This document shows positions 40,295 through 51,786 of a DNA stretch of 64,000 bases, piece by piece. The notes under the pieces were generated by a model. It saw only the letters and a program-made list of their open reading frames with translations. It was not told where the DNA came from and did no database searches. Within the stretch, counting starts at the first letter, position 1; each line of letters opens with the position of its first letter. A program made the position numbers and the translations under genes. Source of the stretch: Parafrankia irregularis (GTDB lineage: Bacteria; Actinomycetota; Actinomycetes; Frankiales; Frankiaceae); the NCBI RefSeq assembly GCF_001536285.1, contig NZ_FAOZ01000002.1, positions 434,001-498,000 on the forward strand, written 5' to 3'.

Positions 40295-42100
40295 GTGGTC
40301 CTGGCGATGGCCATGTCGGCTGGCAACACCGTCCTGTGGGCGCAGCTGCGCTCCATGCCCGGTCCGCTGTCCCTCGGCGTGCTGGCGACCCTCGTCCAAC
40401 AGCTGGCGATGCTCGTGCTGCCCTGGGGCATCCAACACGCCCTGGACGACGGCATCACCCCGCTGGACGTCGACCAGACGGTGCGCTGGTCGCTCATCAC
40501 CGCGGGTATCTCGCTCGCGTTCCTGGTGGGCGGGGTGGGGGGCCAGTGGTGGTCGGGTATCGCGGCCAACCGGGTCGCGCACGGCCTGCGGAGCGGGCTC
40601 ATCGACAAGGTGACCACCCTCGACCGGCCCGCGCTGGTCGGCTTCGGGCGCGGCGACCTCGTCATGCGGGTCACCCGGGACGTCGACCTGGTGCGGCTGT
40701 GGCTGCAGAACCTCGGGGTCTGGGTCCGGGTCATCGTCACCCTCGTGGTCGTCCTGCCGGCCATCGGGCTGCTCGACCCGCTGCTGCTGCTCGTCACCGT
40801 CGTCACGGTGCCGCTGGTGGGGCTGGCCAACGCGTTCTTCCCCGGCCGTTACGACACCGCCAACGAGGCGCTCTCCGAGGCGCACGGCTCCCGCGCGGAC
40901 GCGGTGGAGGACCTGCTGTCGGCCAGCGCCGCGGTGCGGGGGCTCGGTGGCGAGCGGGTGCTCGTCCGCCGCCATCACGACCTGTCCCGGTCGGTGACGA
41001 GCACGTCCCTTCGGGTCGCCGAGGTGTCGGCCTGGTGGTCCGCGGTGCCGCCGGCGTTGCCCCGGCTGGCGATCGCGGTCGGCCTGGGCATCGGCGGGGC
41101 CGCCGCCATCCGCGGTGATCTGACCATCGGCGGCCTGGTCGCCTTCACCTCCTGGATGACGACCCTCGCGCTGGCCATCGCCATCCTGGTCGACCTGCTG
41201 GCCGGCCGCGGCCAGGCCCGGGTCGCCGCCGAGCGCATCGCCGAGGTGCTCGGCACCCCGGGGCTGGCCGAGGACCCCGCCGCCGTGGTGCCGCTGCCGG
41301 CCACCGGCGCCCTGCGGGTGGAGGGAGCCGTGGTCCGCCACGGCGACCGCCATGTGCTCGGGCCGGCGGATCTGTGCGCCGCGCCCGGCGAGTTCATCGC
41401 GGTCACCGGCCCGACCGGATCGGGCAAGTCCACCCTGGCCCGGCTGCTGTGCCGGATCGAGGACCCGACCGAGGGGACGATCCGCTACGGCGGGGTGGAC
41501 CTGCGGGCCGCGTCGCGCACCGAGGTGCTGACCCGGATCGGCCTCGTGCCGCAGCGGCCGCTCGTACTCACCGGCACGATCGCCGACAACCTGCGGCTGG
41601 GCCGCGAGATCGAGCTGGCCGAGCTGCGGGCCGCCTGCCACGCCGCCGCGCTGGACGAGTTCATCATGAGCCTTCCCGACCAGTACGACACGGTGGTCGG
41701 CGAGCGGGGCGGCACGCTGTCCGGCGGGCAGGGCCAGCGGCTCGCGCTCGCCCGCGGGCTGCTGGGGCGTCCCGCGGTCCTGGTGCTGGACGACGTCACC
41801 TCGGCGCTGGACGTCGAGACCGAGGCGGCGGTGCTGCGCCGGCTGCGGGAATGGAATCCCACCGGCGCGATCGTCGTGGTGTCGCACCGGCCCGCGGTGC
41901 TGGACGCCGCCGACCGGGTGCTGACGCTGCCACCGCCCTCCCGTAACACCGCGCCGCCCGGTGCCGAGCGTGAGCCGGCTTCCGCTGCCGAGTCGTCGTC
42001 TGCCGCTGCCGCCGAGCCCGCTGCTGCTGCCGAGTTCTCTGGCGGTGCCGCGCCGTCCGCTGGTGCCGCTGATCTGACCGCCGGAGGTCACCGTGGCTGA
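40295..42100 (+). CDS. ABC half-transporter (membrane plus ATPase), IrtA/YbtP-like, first of pair
   Basis: A 601-residue fused transporter with six N-terminal transmembrane helices and a nucleotide-binding domain: Walker A TGPTGSGKST (about residue 372), Q-loop LVPQRPLVL, signature LSGGQGQRLALARGL, Walker B VLVLDDVTSAL and His in VVSHRP. The Walker B glutamate position is Asp (DDVT), so ATP hydrolysis at this site may be weak. Paired half-transporters in siderophore loci (YbtPQ, IrtAB) import or export the ferri-siderophore. The GTG at 40295 and ATGs at 40307 and 40313 are all possible starts. A Ser/Ala/Pro tail of about 50 residues ends it. Confidence 0.85.
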   Translation: MVLAMAMSAGNTVLWAQLRSMPGPLSLGVLATLVQQLAMLVLPWGIQHALDDGITPLDVDQTVRWSLITAGISLAFLVGGVGGQWWSGIAANRVAHGLRSGLIDKVTTLDRPALVGFGRGDLVMRVTRDVDLVRLWLQNLGVWVRVIVTLVVVLPAIGLLDPLLLLVTVVTVPLVGLANAFFPGRYDTANEALSEAHGSRADAVEDLLSASAAVRGLGGERVLVRRHHDLSRSVTSTSLRVAEVSAWWSAVPPALPRLAIAVGLGIGGAAAIRGDLTIGGLVAFTSWMTTLALAIAILVDLLAGRGQARVAAERIAEVLGTPGLAEDPAAVVPLPATGALRVEGAVVRHGDRHVLGPADLCAAPGEFIAVTGPTGSGKSTLARLLCRIEDPTEGTIRYGGVDLRAASRTEVLTRIGLVPQRPLVLTGTIADNLRLGREIELAELRAACHAAALDEFIMSLPDQYDTVVGERGGTLSGGQGQRLALARGLLGRPAVLVLDDVTSALDVETEAAVLRRLREWNPTGAIVVVSHRPAVLDAADRVLTLPPPSRNTAPPGAEREPASAAESSSAAAAEPAAAAEFSGGAAPSAGAADLTAGGHRG

Positions 42101-44039
42101 GGTCCGCATGCTGCACGAGGACCCGGCCACCGCGGGCGCGTTGCGCCAGGCGTGGCGCCACCTGCGACCACACCGCCGGCTGCTGACCGCCGCGTTGGCC
42201 GCGACGGTCGCGAGCACCGCCGCCGTGGTCGGGATCGCCCCCGTGATCGGCCGCGGTGTCGACGCCGTGATCGCCCGCGACCGGACGGCACTGTGGTGGA
42301 CCGTCGGCGGCCTCATCGTGCTCGTTCTCGCCCGCCTGCTGCTCCTGCGCTGGTCGGAGGTGCTGCTGGCCCGGGCCGGCGAACGGGTGGTGCAGGACCT
42401 GCGCGACCTCGTCGTGGAGCGGCTCGCGGGCGCGCCACTGCGGTTCGTGGAGGCGCACCGCACCGGGGACCTGCTGCGGCGAGCCACCGGCGAGATCGCC
42501 GATCTGGCGCTGTTCATCCGTGAACAGCTACCGAACCTGCTCGGCATCGGGCTCACCGTGGTGCTCACGACGGTGCTGCTGATCGTCTACTCGCCGCTGT
42601 TGTCGCTGGTGCTCGTCGTGCTGTTCATCCCCGCCGCGGTTGCGGTGGTCCGGTGGTTCGACCAGGTCGCCCGCACGGCGTTCGGCCGGCAGGCCTCGGC
42701 CGACGCGACGATGACCGCGACGTTCACCGAGACGCTGGCCGCCAGCGAGGCACTGGTGGTCGTCGGACGTCCCGGCGAGTGGGTCGAGCGGTTCCGCCGC
42801 GACAACGACGAACTGCTGCGGGCGTCCAACCGGACCATCGGCGCGCAGAACCGGCTGGAGCTCTTCAGCCTGCTCGAGGGACTGGCCACCGCGGTTCTGC
42901 TGCTGCTGAGCGTGTGGCTGGCCCGGTCCGGTCACCTCGGCGTGGGCACCGTCGTGGTGTTCGTGCTCGCGACCCGCAACCTGTTCGAGGGCCTGGCCGG
43001 CCTGTCCCGCCTGATCGGGCAGTTGCAGACCGCGCGGGTCGGCGTGGCCCGCCTGGCCGACCTGCTGGAAGCCACCGACGCGACTGGCACCGACGCGCCT
43101 GGCACCGATTCCGCCGCCATCGATCTGCCCGCCACTGCCGCGTCCGCCACTGCCGTGTCCGCCACTGCCGTGTCCGCCACTGCCGCGTCCGCCACGGGTG
43201 CGCCCGCCTCCGACGCGCCCACCGCCGGTGGTGGTGCGGTGTCGCTCCCGCCGCGCGGTGAGCTCGCCGCGACGGACCTGCGGTTCGGCTACGGGACGGA
43301 CGAGGACGCGCAGGTGCTCCGGGGGGTGTCGGTGCGCTTCCCGTCCGGCGACCGGGCCGGGCTGGTCGGCACCACCGGCTCGGGCAAGACGACGCTCGCG
43401 AAGCTCCTGTGCGGTCTCTACGAGCCCGACGCGGGCGTGGTGACGTTCGGCGGCGTCGACCTGAGCACCGTGTCGCCCGAGGAGATCCGGCGCCATGTCG
43501 TCCTCGTGCCGCAGCAGGTGCACATCATCACCGGCTCGCTCGCGGAGAACCTCGCGCTGGCGCCGGGCGAGCCCGACCGCGCGGCGATGGAGCGGGCGGT
43601 GGAAGTGCTGGGTCTGACCGAGTGGGTGGCGGGACTGCCCGGTGGCCTCGACGCGTCCCTGGGCGCCCGCGGTGAGCTGCTGTCCGCGGGCGAGCGCCAG
43701 ATCGTCGGACTGGTGCGGGCAGCCCTGGTCGACCCACCGGTGCTGGTGCTGGACGAGGCCACGGCCGACCTCGACCCCGACGTGGCGCGCCGGCTGGAGA
43801 CAGCGGTGGAGCACCTGCGCCCGGGGCGGACGCTGATCGTCATCGCGCACCGTCAGGCGACCATCGACCGCCTGCCGCGGCGGGTTCGCCTCGTCTCCGG
43901 CCGTCTCGTCGCGGGCGACACCGCTGGAGAGACCGCTGGAGACGTCCGGGGAGCTGTCGGGGGAGACGTCCTGGTCGATGCGGGACATTCCGTGCCCAGC
44001 CAGCTGCAGAGCGATCCGATTGTGAGCGATCCGGCGTAA
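42093..44039 (+). CDS. ABC half-transporter, IrtB/YbtQ-like, second of pair
   Basis: A 648-residue partner of the preceding gene, overlapping it by 8 bases. Six helices are followed by an Ala/Ser/Thr-rich linker (about residues 330-390), built on a 15-bp tandem repeat encoding SATAV (43139-43195). The nucleotide-binding domain has Walker [11 protein letters not shown]-loop [10 protein letters not shown], signature [16 protein letters not shown] and Walker [12 protein letters not shown] with the catalytic Glu. The complementary loss of Glu in its partner fits an asymmetric heterodimer. The direction of transport is not decided by sequence. Confidence 0.85.
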   Translation: MAEVRMLHEDPATAGALRQAWRHLRPHRRLLTAALAATVASTAAVVGIAPVIGRGVDAVIARDRTALWWTVGGLIVLVLARLLLLRWSEVLLARAGERVVQDLRDLVVERLAGAPLRFVEAHRTGDLLRRATGEIADLALFIREQLPNLLGIGLTVVLTTVLLIVYSPLLSLVLVVLFIPAAVAVVRWFDQVARTAFGRQASADATMTATFTETLAASEALVVVGRPGEWVERFRRDNDELLRASNRTIGAQNRLELFSLLEGLATAVLLLLSVWLARSGHLGVGTVVVFVLATRNLFEGLAGLSRLIGQLQTARVGVARLADLLEATDATGTDAPGTDSAAIDLPATAASATAVSATAVSATAASATGAPASDAPTAGGGAVSLPPRGELAATDLRFGYGTDEDAQVLRGVSVRFPSGDRAGLVGTTGSGKTTLAKLLCGLYEPDAGVVTFGGVDLSTVSPEEIRRHVVLVPQQVHIITGSLAENLALAPGEPDRAAMERAVEVLGLTEWVAGLPGGLDASLGARGELLSAGERQIVGLVRAALVDPPVLVLDEATADLDPDVARRLETAVEHLRPGRTLIVIAHRQATIDRLPRRVRLVSGRLVAGDTAGETAGDVRGAVGGDVLVDAGHSVPSQLQSDPIVSDPA

Positions 44040-44055
44040 TCGCTGGTCATACCGC

Positions 44056-44074
44056 ATTAGTTAGGCTAACCTCA
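44056..44074. promoter_or_regulatory. Iron box 7
   Basis: ATTAGTTAGGCTAACCTCA, with the perfect core GTTAGGCTAAC, about 60 bp upstream of mbtH. It is the first of two tandem boxes. Confidence 0.82.
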
Positions 44075-44086
44075 CCTTATACCGAC

Positions 44087-44105
44087 TTAGGTCGGCCTAA
44101 CTGTT
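44087..44105. promoter_or_regulatory. Iron box 8 (weaker, tandem)
   Basis: TTAGGTCGGCCTAACTGTT, about 13 of 19 to consensus, 31 bp (three helical turns) after box 7, so both could be bound on the same face of the DNA. Confidence 0.65.
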
Positions 44106-44131
44106 CTGGTGCGATCAAGGAGACGGCGGGT

Positions 44132-44392
44132 ATGTCGACGAATCCCTTCGATGACGAAAGCGGGAGCTTCTTCGTACTGGTCAACTCCGAGGGTCAGCAC
44201 TCCCTCTGGCCGGGCTTCGCCGCCGTTCCGGCGGGTTGGACCGTTGTGCACGGCGAGGAGACACGTCAGTCCTGCCTGGACTACGTCGAGGCCCACTGGA
44301 CCGATCTGCGTCCGCTGAGCCTGGTCGCTCAGATGGATTCCGACGCCCGTGCCGGGGAAGTCGCCCGCTCCGACGCTTCAGCCTCCCGGTGA
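44132..44392 (+). CDS. mbtH: MbtH-like protein
   Basis: An 86-residue MbtH-family protein ([54 protein letters not shown]), with the conserved Ser, Trp and Pro residues that contact adenylation domains. It supports folding and activity of the adenylation domain of the NRPS encoded next. The ATG has a strong AAGGAGACGG ribosome site. The tail of about 15 residues beyond the fold is non-conserved. Its stop overlaps the NRPS start by 4 bases. Confidence 0.93.
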   Translation: MSTNPFDDESGSFFVLVNSEGQHSLWPGFAAVPAGWTVVHGEETRQSCLDYVEAHWTDLRPLSLVAQMDSDARAGEVARSDASASR

Positions 44393-47300
44393 CCACCCGC
44401 CCCGACCGCCACCGCAGGATCGTCCCGTTCGGCCAGCAGCCCGCAGCCGTAGCCGCTCGGCTGGCCCGCTCCGCCACCGGCCCGTTCGTCGTGTACGAGC
44501 GCGCGGGCGAATGGTCCTTCGGGACGGGTGTCCTGGCCGAGATCGAGCTGCGTGCGCACGAGCTGCGTCACCGCACGGGCGCCGGGCAGTGGCAGGTCGA
44601 GCCGACCGGTCCCGCGCCGCTGCGCCAGGTCGCGGGCATCCTCGCCGGCCTCGACATCGCCGGCTGGCGGGCCTACGGCTGGGCGGCCTTCGAGCTCAGC
44701 CACCTGCTCGCCGGCCTCGCCGTGCCGACCGGGGACGCACCGCTGCTGCACCTGATCGTGCCCCGGCAGGAGGCTCGGCTCCTCGACGGTGTCGCGACCC
44801 TGCGCACCCTGGCGGCGGCCGCCATCCCACCGGCGACAGGCGGGCTGGCCGACTCGTCCGAGCAGGCGGCGCTGGCCGAGCTGGCAGAACTGGTCACGGG
44901 CGGTGCCGTGGACGCCCCGAGCGCCGCCGGTCCACTCGCCGTCGCCGACCTCGAGCACGGCGTCGACGGGTACCGGCAGGCCGTCGCCACGGCCGTCGCC
45001 GACATCCACGCCGAACGGCTGCGCAAGGTGATCCTCTCCCGGGTCGTCCCCGTCGAAGGTGACATCGACCTGGTCGCCACCTACGAGGCGGGCCGGGCCG
45101 GGAACACCCCGGCGCGCTCCTTCCTGCTGGACGTCGGCTACCTGCGCGCGACCGGCTTCAGCCCGGAGACCGTGGTCGAGGTGAGCGCCGACGGCCTCGT
45201 CTCCACCCAGCCGCTGGCCGGCACCCGGGCGCTCACCGGCGACGCCGCCACCGACCGCGGGCTGCGTGACGTGCTGCTCTCCGATCCGAAGGAGATCTAC
45301 GAGCACGCCGTCTCCGTGCAGGCCTGCCAGGAGGAGCTTCGTCGCTTCTGCCGGCCCGGCTCGGTCGCCGTCGACGAGTTCATGACCGTGCTCGAACGCG
45401 GCAGCGTCCAGCACCTGGCCTCCCGCGTCGCCGGGCGCCTCGCCGTCGGCCGCGACGCCTGGGACGCCTTCGGGACCGTCTTCCCGTCGATCACCGCCTC
45501 CGGGGTGCCGAAGGCAGCCGCCTGCGAGGCGATCACCGGGTACGAGAGCGAACCGCGTGGCCTCTACAGCGGGGCGGTGCTGACCGTCGACGCGGACGGG
45601 TCCCTGGACGCGGCGCTCGTCCTGCGCACCGTCTTCCAGCACGAGGGCCGGACATGGCTGCGGGCCGGCGCCGGCATCGTCGCCCAGTCCGAGCCCGACC
45701 GTGAGGCGGAGGAGACCCGGGAGAAGCTGCGCAGCGTCAGCCGTTTCCTCGTCACGGCCGCGCCAGCTGCGCCGGCCGCGCAGGCCGCACCGGCCGCACC
45801 GGCTCCGCGGACCGTGGCCGCCGCGGCGACCGCCGGCCCTGCGCTGGCCCAGGACATCGACGCGGTCCGCGCGATCGTGGCGCAGATGCTCGACGAGGAG
45901 CCCGAGGACGTCGGCTACGAGGCGAACCTGTTCGAGCTCGGGCTGGAGTCCATCGCCCTGATGAAGGCGGTCGGACGCTGGCGACAGGCCGGGGTCGCGG
46001 TCTCGTTCGGCGAGCTCGCCGAGAACCCGACCGTGGACGGCTGGTTCAAGATCCTCTCCGCCCGGATGCCCAGCGCCCCGGCGTCGGACGCACCTCCCGC
46101 CGGCGCGCCCTCCGCCGTGACGACGCCGCCTGCCGGGATCGCGCCTGCCGGGCTGCCGCCCGCGGGGGCGCCGCCTGCCGGTGAGGCCGTCACGGCGATT
46201 TCGCCGAGCCCCGTCGGGGAGCCTGCCGAAGCCCCCGCCGATGCGGACGGCGACACCGCCGCCGACACCGGCCTCGACCTCAACCTCAGCACCGGCACCG
46301 GCACCGCCGACGCCGACACGGACACCGACGACGCCGAGTTTCCGCTCGCGCTCATGCAGCACGCCTACTGGGTCGGCCGGGACGGCGGCCAGCCGCTCGG
46401 CGAGGTCGCCGCGCACCTGTTCACCGAGTTCGACGGCCAGGACGTCGACCCCGACCGGCTGCGCGGCGCAGTCGAGCGGCTGGTGGCCCGGCACGACATG
46501 CTCCGTGTGCGGGTCACCGACAACGGTGCCCAGATCGTCGAGGAGCACTCGGGCTGGCGTGGGCTCACCGTCCATGACCTGCGTGCCCTCGACGAGCCGA
46601 CGGTGCGGGCCCGCCTCGACGAGATCCGGGACCGGATGTCGCACGAGATGCTCGACATCGAGTCCGGTGAGGTCTTCGCGACCGCGCTGAGCCTGCTGCC
46701 GGCGGGGCGCACCCGACTGCACCTGGACGTCGACATGGTCGCCGCCGACGCGGTGAGCTTCCGCGTCCTGCTGGCCGACCTCGCCCGTTTCTACGATCAG
46801 CCGCAGGAGGTTCTCCCGCCGCTGGGCTACAGCTACCGCGAGTACCGCGCCGCGCGGGCGGCCGAGCGCACCGCCGCCGCCCGAGCGGCGGCCGAGTGGT
46901 GGCAGGGCCGGCTGCCGAGCCTGCCCGGCGCCCCCGGCCTGCCCCGGGTCGCCGACGCCGCCGGCAGTCGGGGACGGCCGTCGGTGGCACGGCGCCACTT
47001 CGTCCTCCCGCCGGCGGCCCGGGACGCCCTGCGCGCGGCCGCGCACAGCCGGGGCGTCACCCCGGCGATGGCCGTGGCCACCGCGTTCGCCGAGGTCCTC
47101 GCCGGGTGGAGCACCGAGTCGAGGTTCGTCCTCAACGTCCCGATGTTCGACCGGGAGCCGGTCCACCCCGACATCAACCAGGTCGTCGGCGACTTCACCA
47201 GCTCGGTGCTGCTGGAGGTCGACGTCACCGAGGACCTGCCGTTCGCGGCCCGGGTGCGCCAGATCCAGGCGCGGCTGCACGCCGACGCCGCGCACGCCGA

Positions 47301-49737
47301 GTACTCGGGCGTCGAGGTGCTGCGCGACCTGACCCGCCGCACCGGTGAGCAGGTGCTCGCGCCGGTCGTGTTCACCAGCGCCCTCGGGCTCGGCGAGCTG
47401 TTCGACGCCGGTGTGCGCCGCCTCTTCGGCGACCCGGTCTGGATCATCTCGCAGGGTCCCCAGGTGCTCCTGGACGCGCAGGTCACCGAGATCGACGGCG
47501 GCCTGCTGATCAACTGGGACGTCCGTGAGGACGAGTTCCCGGCCGGCGCCGTCGACGGGATGTTCGGTGCCTTCGAACGTCTCGTCCGGGATCTCGCCAC
47601 CGCCGGGGAGGCCTGGGACGTCCCTGTCGACGGCCTGCTGCCCGCGGCGACCGGTGAGATCCGCCGGGCGGTGAACGAGACCGCGGGGCGGGTGCCGACC
47701 CGGCTGCTGCACGAGGGGTTCTTCGAGCGGGCCGTCTGCGCCCCCGGCGCGCCCGCGCTGGTGTGGGACGACACCGCCGGCGCGCCCGGCCGGGGCGAGC
47801 TCAGCTACGGCGAGCTGCGGCGCCGGGCGCTGAGCCTGGCCGGCGCGCTGGTCGGTCACGGCGTGCGACGCGGTGACCTGGTCGGTGTCAGCCTGCCCAA
47901 GGGGCCGTCCCAGGTGGTCGCCGTGCTCGGCGTGCTGGCCGCGGGCGCGACGTACGTGCCGGTCGGCGTCGAGCAGCCGCCCGCCCGGGTGGAGCGCATC
48001 GCCACCGCCGCCGGCTTCGGCGTCCTGATCACCGAGGCGCCGCGCGACGGGGTCCCCGCCGGCGTTGTCCAGATCGCCCCCGACCAGGCCGCCCGGCCCG
48101 ACCCGGCTGTGCAGCCGCTGCCGGTTCCGGATCTGCTGGCGCCCGCGGAGCTCGGCGGGCTGGACCGGCCCGCCTACGTGCTGTTCACATCCGGGTCGAC
48201 CGGCCAGCCCAAGGGGGTCGAGGTCGGGCATCGGGCCGCGGCGAACACCATCGAGGACCTGATCGACCGGCTCGGCCTCGGTGCCGACGACCGCACGCTG
48301 GCGGTGTCGGCCCTCGACTTCGACCTGTCGGTGTTCGACCTGTTCGCGCCGCTGTCAGTCGGCGGTGCGGTGGTGCTGCTCGACGAGGAGTCGCGCCGGG
48401 AGGCGCACCGGTGGGCCGAGCTCGTCCGGGATCACCGGGTGACCATCCTCAACTGCGTTCCCACCGTGCTCGACCTCGTCCTGTCCGCCGGGGTGGACCT
48501 CGGCCCGACGCTGCGGGCCGTCCTGCTCGGCGGCGACCGGGTCGGTGTCGACCTGCCCGGCCGGCTGGACGCCGCGGTGCCCGGCTGCCGCTTCCTCGGT
48601 CTCGGCGGCACCACCGAGACGGCCATCCACTCGACGATCTGCGAGGTCGTCGGCACGGAGCCGGTGCCCGACTGGTGGCGTTCGGTGCCGTACGGCACGC
48701 CGCTGCGCAACGTGCGGCTGCGGGTGGTCGACCCGCTCGGCCGGGACTGCCCCGACCACGTCACCGGCGAGCTGTGGATCGGTGGCGACGGGGTCGCCCG
48801 CGGGTACCTGGGGGACCCGCAGCGGACCGCGGACCGGTTCGTCGAGTACGGCGGCCTGCGCTGGTACCGCACCGGTGACCTGGCCCGCTACCAGCCGGAC
48901 GGGACGGTCGAGTTCCTGGGCCGGCGCGACCACCAGGTCAAGATCCGGGGCTTCCGGGTCGAGCTCGGTGAGGTCGAGGCCGCGCTGGACACGCTGGAGC
49001 AGGTGCGGGCCGGCGTGGCGGTGCTCGTCGAGGGCGCCGCCGGCCACCCCGCCGCGCTCGGAGCCGGCGTGGTCCCCGTCGACACTGCGGGCGGCGACGC
49101 GGTGGGCGCCGACGCCGCGGGTACGGATCTGGCGGGTACGGAGCTGGCCACCGCGGTGCGGGAGGGCCTGCGCGGGATGCTGCCGCCGCACATGGTGCCC
49201 GACCTGGTGGTCACGCTCGACACCCTCCCGCTCACCGCGAACGGGAAGATCGACCGCAAGGCGGTGACGGCCGCCGTGCGCCACGCCCTGGGCGCGGGCA
49301 CGGGGGAGCACACCCCGCCGCGCGGCGATCTCGAACAGGTCGTGTTCAACGTCTGGCGCGAGGTGCTCGGCGTGCCGGAGTTCGGCGTCACCGACGAGTT
49401 CTTCGCGCTGGGCGGTGACTCCGTCCTGGCCACAGCCGTGGTGCGGCGGCTGCGCGACGAGCTGGACACCGCCGCGGTCACCGTCCGCTCCCTGTTCGCG
49501 GCGCCGACCGTCGCGACGCTCGCCGAGCGGATCCGGGCCGCCGACCCCGTCCCGGGCCGGGCGGACCGGGTCGCCGCGATCGCCCTGGAGATCGCGGCGA
49601 TGACCGACGCGGAGGTGGCCGCCGCGCTCGGCGGCGAGGCGACGGACCTCACCGCACCGGGACTCGACCAACCGGGACTGGACGAACAACCGGGACTCGA
49701 ACAACCGGGACTCGACGAACCGGGAGGCGCACGGTGA
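44389..49737 (+). CDS. Salicylate synthase fused to an NRPS (ArCP-Cy-A-PCP)
   Basis: A single 1782-residue frame. Residues 1-450 are a chorismate-using salicylate synthase (MbtI/Irp9 type): RKVILSR with the active Lys, [31 protein letters not shown] and [18 protein letters not shown], ending [20 protein letters not shown]. An aryl carrier protein follows ([13 protein letters not shown], Ser about 521). Residues about 650-1090 form a heterocyclisation domain with the DxxxxDxxS motif DMVAADAVS (about 783). The adenylation domain has [11 protein letters not shown] (about 1265), [23 protein letters not shown] and [14 protein letters not shown] ([11 protein letters not shown], Ser about 1678) and a PGLDQ-repeat tail end it; no thioesterase is present. 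The pocket residues DL-F and N resemble cysteine-type domains. Confidence 0.92.
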   Translation: MTTRPDRHRRIVPFGQQPAAVAARLARSATGPFVVYERAGEWSFGTGVLAEIELRAHELRHRTGAGQWQVEPTGPAPLRQVAGILAGLDIAGWRAYGWAAFELSHLLAGLAVPTGDAPLLHLIVPRQEARLLDGVATLRTLAAAAIPPATGGLADSSEQAALAELAELVTGGAVDAPSAAGPLAVADLEHGVDGYRQAVATAVADIHAERLRKVILSRVVPVEGDIDLVATYEAGRAGNTPARSFLLDVGYLRATGFSPETVVEVSADGLVSTQPLAGTRALTGDAATDRGLRDVLLSDPKEIYEHAVSVQACQEELRRFCRPGSVAVDEFMTVLERGSVQHLASRVAGRLAVGRDAWDAFGTVFPSITASGVPKAAACEAITGYESEPRGLYSGAVLTVDADGSLDAALVLRTVFQHEGRTWLRAGAGIVAQSEPDREAEETREKLRSVSRFLVTAAPAAPAAQAAPAAPAPRTVAAAATAGPALAQDIDAVRAIVAQMLDEEPEDVGYEANLFELGLESIALMKAVGRWRQAGVAVSFGELAENPTVDGWFKILSARMPSAPASDAPPAGAPSAVTTPPAGIAPAGLPPAGAPPAGEAVTAISPSPVGEPAEAPADADGDTAADTGLDLNLSTGTGTADADTDTDDAEFPLALMQHAYWVGRDGGQPLGEVAAHLFTEFDGQDVDPDRLRGAVERLVARHDMLRVRVTDNGAQIVEEHSGWRGLTVHDLRALDEPTVRARLDEIRDRMSHEMLDIESGEVFATALSLLPAGRTRLHLDVDMVAADAVSFRVLLADLARFYDQPQEVLPPLGYSYREYRAARAAERTAAARAAAEWWQGRLPSLPGAPGLPRVADAAGSRGRPSVARRHFVLPPAARDALRAAAHSRGVTPAMAVATAFAEVLAGWSTESRFVLNVPMFDREPVHPDINQVVGDFTSSVLLEVDVTEDLPFAARVRQIQARLHADAAHAEYSGVEVLRDLTRRTGEQVLAPVVFTSALGLGELFDAGVRRLFGDPVWIISQGPQVLLDAQVTEIDGGLLINWDVREDEFPAGAVDGMFGAFERLVRDLATAGEAWDVPVDGLLPAATGEIRRAVNETAGRVPTRLLHEGFFERAVCAPGAPALVWDDTAGAPGRGELSYGELRRRALSLAGALVGHGVRRGDLVGVSLPKGPSQVVAVLGVLAAGATYVPVGVEQPPARVERIATAAGFGVLITEAPRDGVPAGVVQIAPDQAARPDPAVQPLPVPDLLAPAELGGLDRPAYVLFTSGSTGQPKGVEVGHRAAANTIEDLIDRLGLGADDRTLAVSALDFDLSVFDLFAPLSVGGAVVLLDEESRREAHRWAELVRDHRVTILNCVPTVLDLVLSAGVDLGPTLRAVLLGGDRVGVDLPGRLDAAVPGCRFLGLGGTTETAIHSTICEVVGTEPVPDWWRSVPYGTPLRNVRLRVVDPLGRDCPDHVTGELWIGGDGVARGYLGDPQRTADRFVEYGGLRWYRTGDLARYQPDGTVEFLGRRDHQVKIRGFRVELGEVEAALDTLEQVRAGVAVLVEGAAGHPAALGAGVVPVDTAGGDAVGADAAGTDLAGTELATAVREGLRGMLPPHMVPDLVVTLDTLPLTANGKIDRKAVTAAVRHALGAGTGEHTPPRGDLEQVVFNVWREVLGVPEFGVTDEFFALGGDSVLATAVVRRLRDELDTAAVTVRSLFAAPTVATLAERIRAADPVPGRADRVAAIALEIAAMTDAEVAAALGGEATDLTAPGLDQPGLDEQPGLEQPGLDEPGGAR

Positions 49738-51539
49738 CCGTCCCGTCGACGACTGACCGGCCCGACGGCCAGCTCGACGCCCACCCTGAAGGCCAGCCTG
49801 ACGGCCAGCCCGGCGGCGGCGCGGCGGGCCCGGGGTGGAACCGGTGGCCGGCGGAGTTCGTCGAGCGGTACCAGGAGGCCGGCTACTGGGGCGACCGGAC
49901 GCTGGACGAGCTGCTGCGGGAGTGGGCCCGCCGGTCCGGGCCGGCCACCGCGCTGGTCTGCGGGGACCGGCGAATCAGCTACGCCGAGCTCGACGAGGCG
50001 GTGGACGACCTCGCCGCGGGGCTCGCCTCGATCGGCATCGGCCCCGGTGACCACCTGGTGGTGCATCTGCCGAACCGCGCCGAGTTCGTGACGACGCTGT
50101 TCGCGCTGATGCGCCGCGGCGCGATCGGCATCCTCGCGCTGCCGGCCCACCGGCGGGTGGAGATCGAGCACTTCGCGAGCCTGGCCGGCGCCGTCGGGTA
50201 TGTCATCGCCGACCGGTTCGAAGGTTTCGACTACCGGGAGCTGGCCCGCCAGGTGACCGAGGCGGTGCCGTCGGTGCGGCACGTTCTGGTGGCGGGCGAG
50301 CCCGGTCCGTACACGGGCCTCGACGCGCTGGCCTCGGCGGGCCGCTCCACCCGGCTGGCCGCCGCGCCTTCCGCTGCCACCGCCACCGCCACCGCCGACG
50401 CCGCCGCTGCCGATGCCACCGCTGGCGGGGCTACGGCAGGAGGGGCTACCGCTGGCGGGGCCACCGTCCCCGGGCGGGATCCGGGCGACATCGCCGTGCT
50501 GCTCATCTCCGGCGGGACGACCGGCAAGCCGAAGCTGATCCCGCGCACCCACCGCGACTACGCCTACAACGCCCGGGCCAGCGCCGAGGTGTGCCGGCTC
50601 ACCGCCGCCGACGTCTACCTGGTCGCGCTGCCGGCGGCGCACAACTTCCCGCTGGCCTGCCCGGGGATCCTCGGCGCGTTCACCGTGGGTGCGTCGGCGG
50701 TGATGGCGCTGTCGTCCAGCCCGGACGCCGTCTTCGACCTGATCAGCAGGGAGCGGGTGACGGTCACCGCGGCCGTCCCGCCGCTGGCACGGCTGTGGGT
50801 CGAGGCGGCCGGGTGGGAGGGGCCGGACACCACCAGCCTGCGCCTGCTCCAGGTGGGCGGCGCCAAGCTCGACGAGGGCCTCGCCCGGCGGATCACGCCG
50901 ACGCTCGGGGCCGGCGTCCAGCAGGTCTTCGGGATGGCCGAGGGGCTGCTGAACTACACCCGCCTCGACGACCCCGACGAGACCGTCTTCACCACCCAGG
51001 GCCGGCCGCTGGCCGAGGCGGACGAGGTCCGGGTGCTCGACGGGTCCGGGTACGAGGTGCCGGCCGGCCAGGTCGGTGAGCTGTGGACCCGCGGGCCCTA
51101 CACCATCCGCGGGTACTACCGGGCCGCGGCGCACAACGCGACCGTCTTCGGTGCCGACGGCTTCTTCCGCACCGGCGACCTCGTGCGTCAGCTGCCCACC
51201 GGGCATCTGGTGGTCGAGGGCCGGGTCAAGGACGTGATCAACCGCGGCGGGGAGAACGTCTCGGCCGGTGAGCTGGAGGAGCACCTGCAGACCCATCCCG
51301 CGGTCGCCCAGGTGGCGGTCGTCGGGCTGCCCGACCCCGATGTCGGGGAGAGCGTCTGCGCGGTCGTCGTCGCGGCCCCGGGTGGCGCGCCCCGGCTCAA
51401 GGAGATCAAGAACTATCTGCGGGACCGCGGCCTGGCCCGGTTCATGCTTCCCGACCGGCTCGAGGTCATGGACGGGTTCCCCTACACCGCCGTCGGGAAG
51501 ATCGACAAGCGGGAGCTGCGGAACCGGCTCGACCAGTGA
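49734..51539 (+). CDS. Salicyl/2,3-dihydroxybenzoyl-AMP ligase (MbtA/DhbE/EntE type)
   Basis: A 601-residue aryl-adenylating enzyme that should load the aryl carrier domain of the preceding NRPS. It has [20 protein letters not shown], the core [20 protein letters not shown], the pocket segment [14 protein letters not shown] (with the aryl-acid Asn), [37 protein letters not shown] and [12 protein letters not shown]. Salicylate is expected as substrate because the synthase in this operon makes it. Residues 205-245 are a Thr/Ala/Gly-rich insertion built on a GGATA repeat. The GTG overlaps the NRPS stop by 4 bases. It is the third gene of the operon. Confidence 0.93.
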   Translation: MTVPSTTDRPDGQLDAHPEGQPDGQPGGGAAGPGWNRWPAEFVERYQEAGYWGDRTLDELLREWARRSGPATALVCGDRRISYAELDEAVDDLAAGLASIGIGPGDHLVVHLPNRAEFVTTLFALMRRGAIGILALPAHRRVEIEHFASLAGAVGYVIADRFEGFDYRELARQVTEAVPSVRHVLVAGEPGPYTGLDALASAGRSTRLAAAPSAATATATADAAAADATAGGATAGGATAGGATVPGRDPGDIAVLLISGGTTGKPKLIPRTHRDYAYNARASAEVCRLTAADVYLVALPAAHNFPLACPGILGAFTVGASAVMALSSSPDAVFDLISRERVTVTAAVPPLARLWVEAAGWEGPDTTSLRLLQVGGAKLDEGLARRITPTLGAGVQQVFGMAEGLLNYTRLDDPDETVFTTQGRPLAEADEVRVLDGSGYEVPAGQVGELWTRGPYTIRGYYRAAAHNATVFGADGFFRTGDLVRQLPTGHLVVEGRVKDVINRGGENVSAGELEEHLQTHPAVAQVAVVGLPDPDVGESVCAVVVAAPGGAPRLKEIKNYLRDRGLARFMLPDRLEVMDGFPYTAVGKIDKRELRNRLDQ

Positions 51540-51705
51540 GCCCTTCCCGTCGCAGACCCGCCCGGTGTGGGCCGCGCCCGACATTCGCACGTCGAGGCCT
51601 GCCCGCGACCTACTGACCTGCTCCCGAAGGGAGCGAACTCGTGGCCGGCCCTGACCCGCGCCAGGTGCGTTTCGGCTTGATCGCACCTGTTGTCCTGGCA
51701 ACGAT

Positions 51706-51724
51706 TTAGGTTAAGCTAACCAAA
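51706..51724. promoter_or_regulatory. Iron box 9 (strong)
   Basis: TTAGGTTAAGCTAACCAAA, 17 of 19 to consensus, 63 bp upstream of the siderophore-binding protein gene. The 247-bp gap around it holds no other gene. Confidence 0.87.
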
Positions 51725-51786
51725 ATTTTATTCGATCAAGCGAATCGTCGCGCTGGCGTGGCGAGGGCGGAAGGCTGAGGACTGTA

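Noticed and set aside
40133-42568. An 811-codon minus-strand open frame opposite the ABC transporter genes
   Set aside because: Low-complexity shadow; the Walker and signature motifs are all on the plus strand.
44329-48231. A 1300-codon open frame on the minus strand opposite the NRPS
   Set aside because: It is the reverse shadow of the high-GC NRPS gene, with Gly/Arg/Ala-rich meaningless sequence and no domain; the plus strand has full motifs.
48888-51701. A 937-codon minus-strand open frame opposite the aryl-AMP ligase
   Set aside because: Same reason: composition-driven shadow of a gene with clear motifs on the plus strand.
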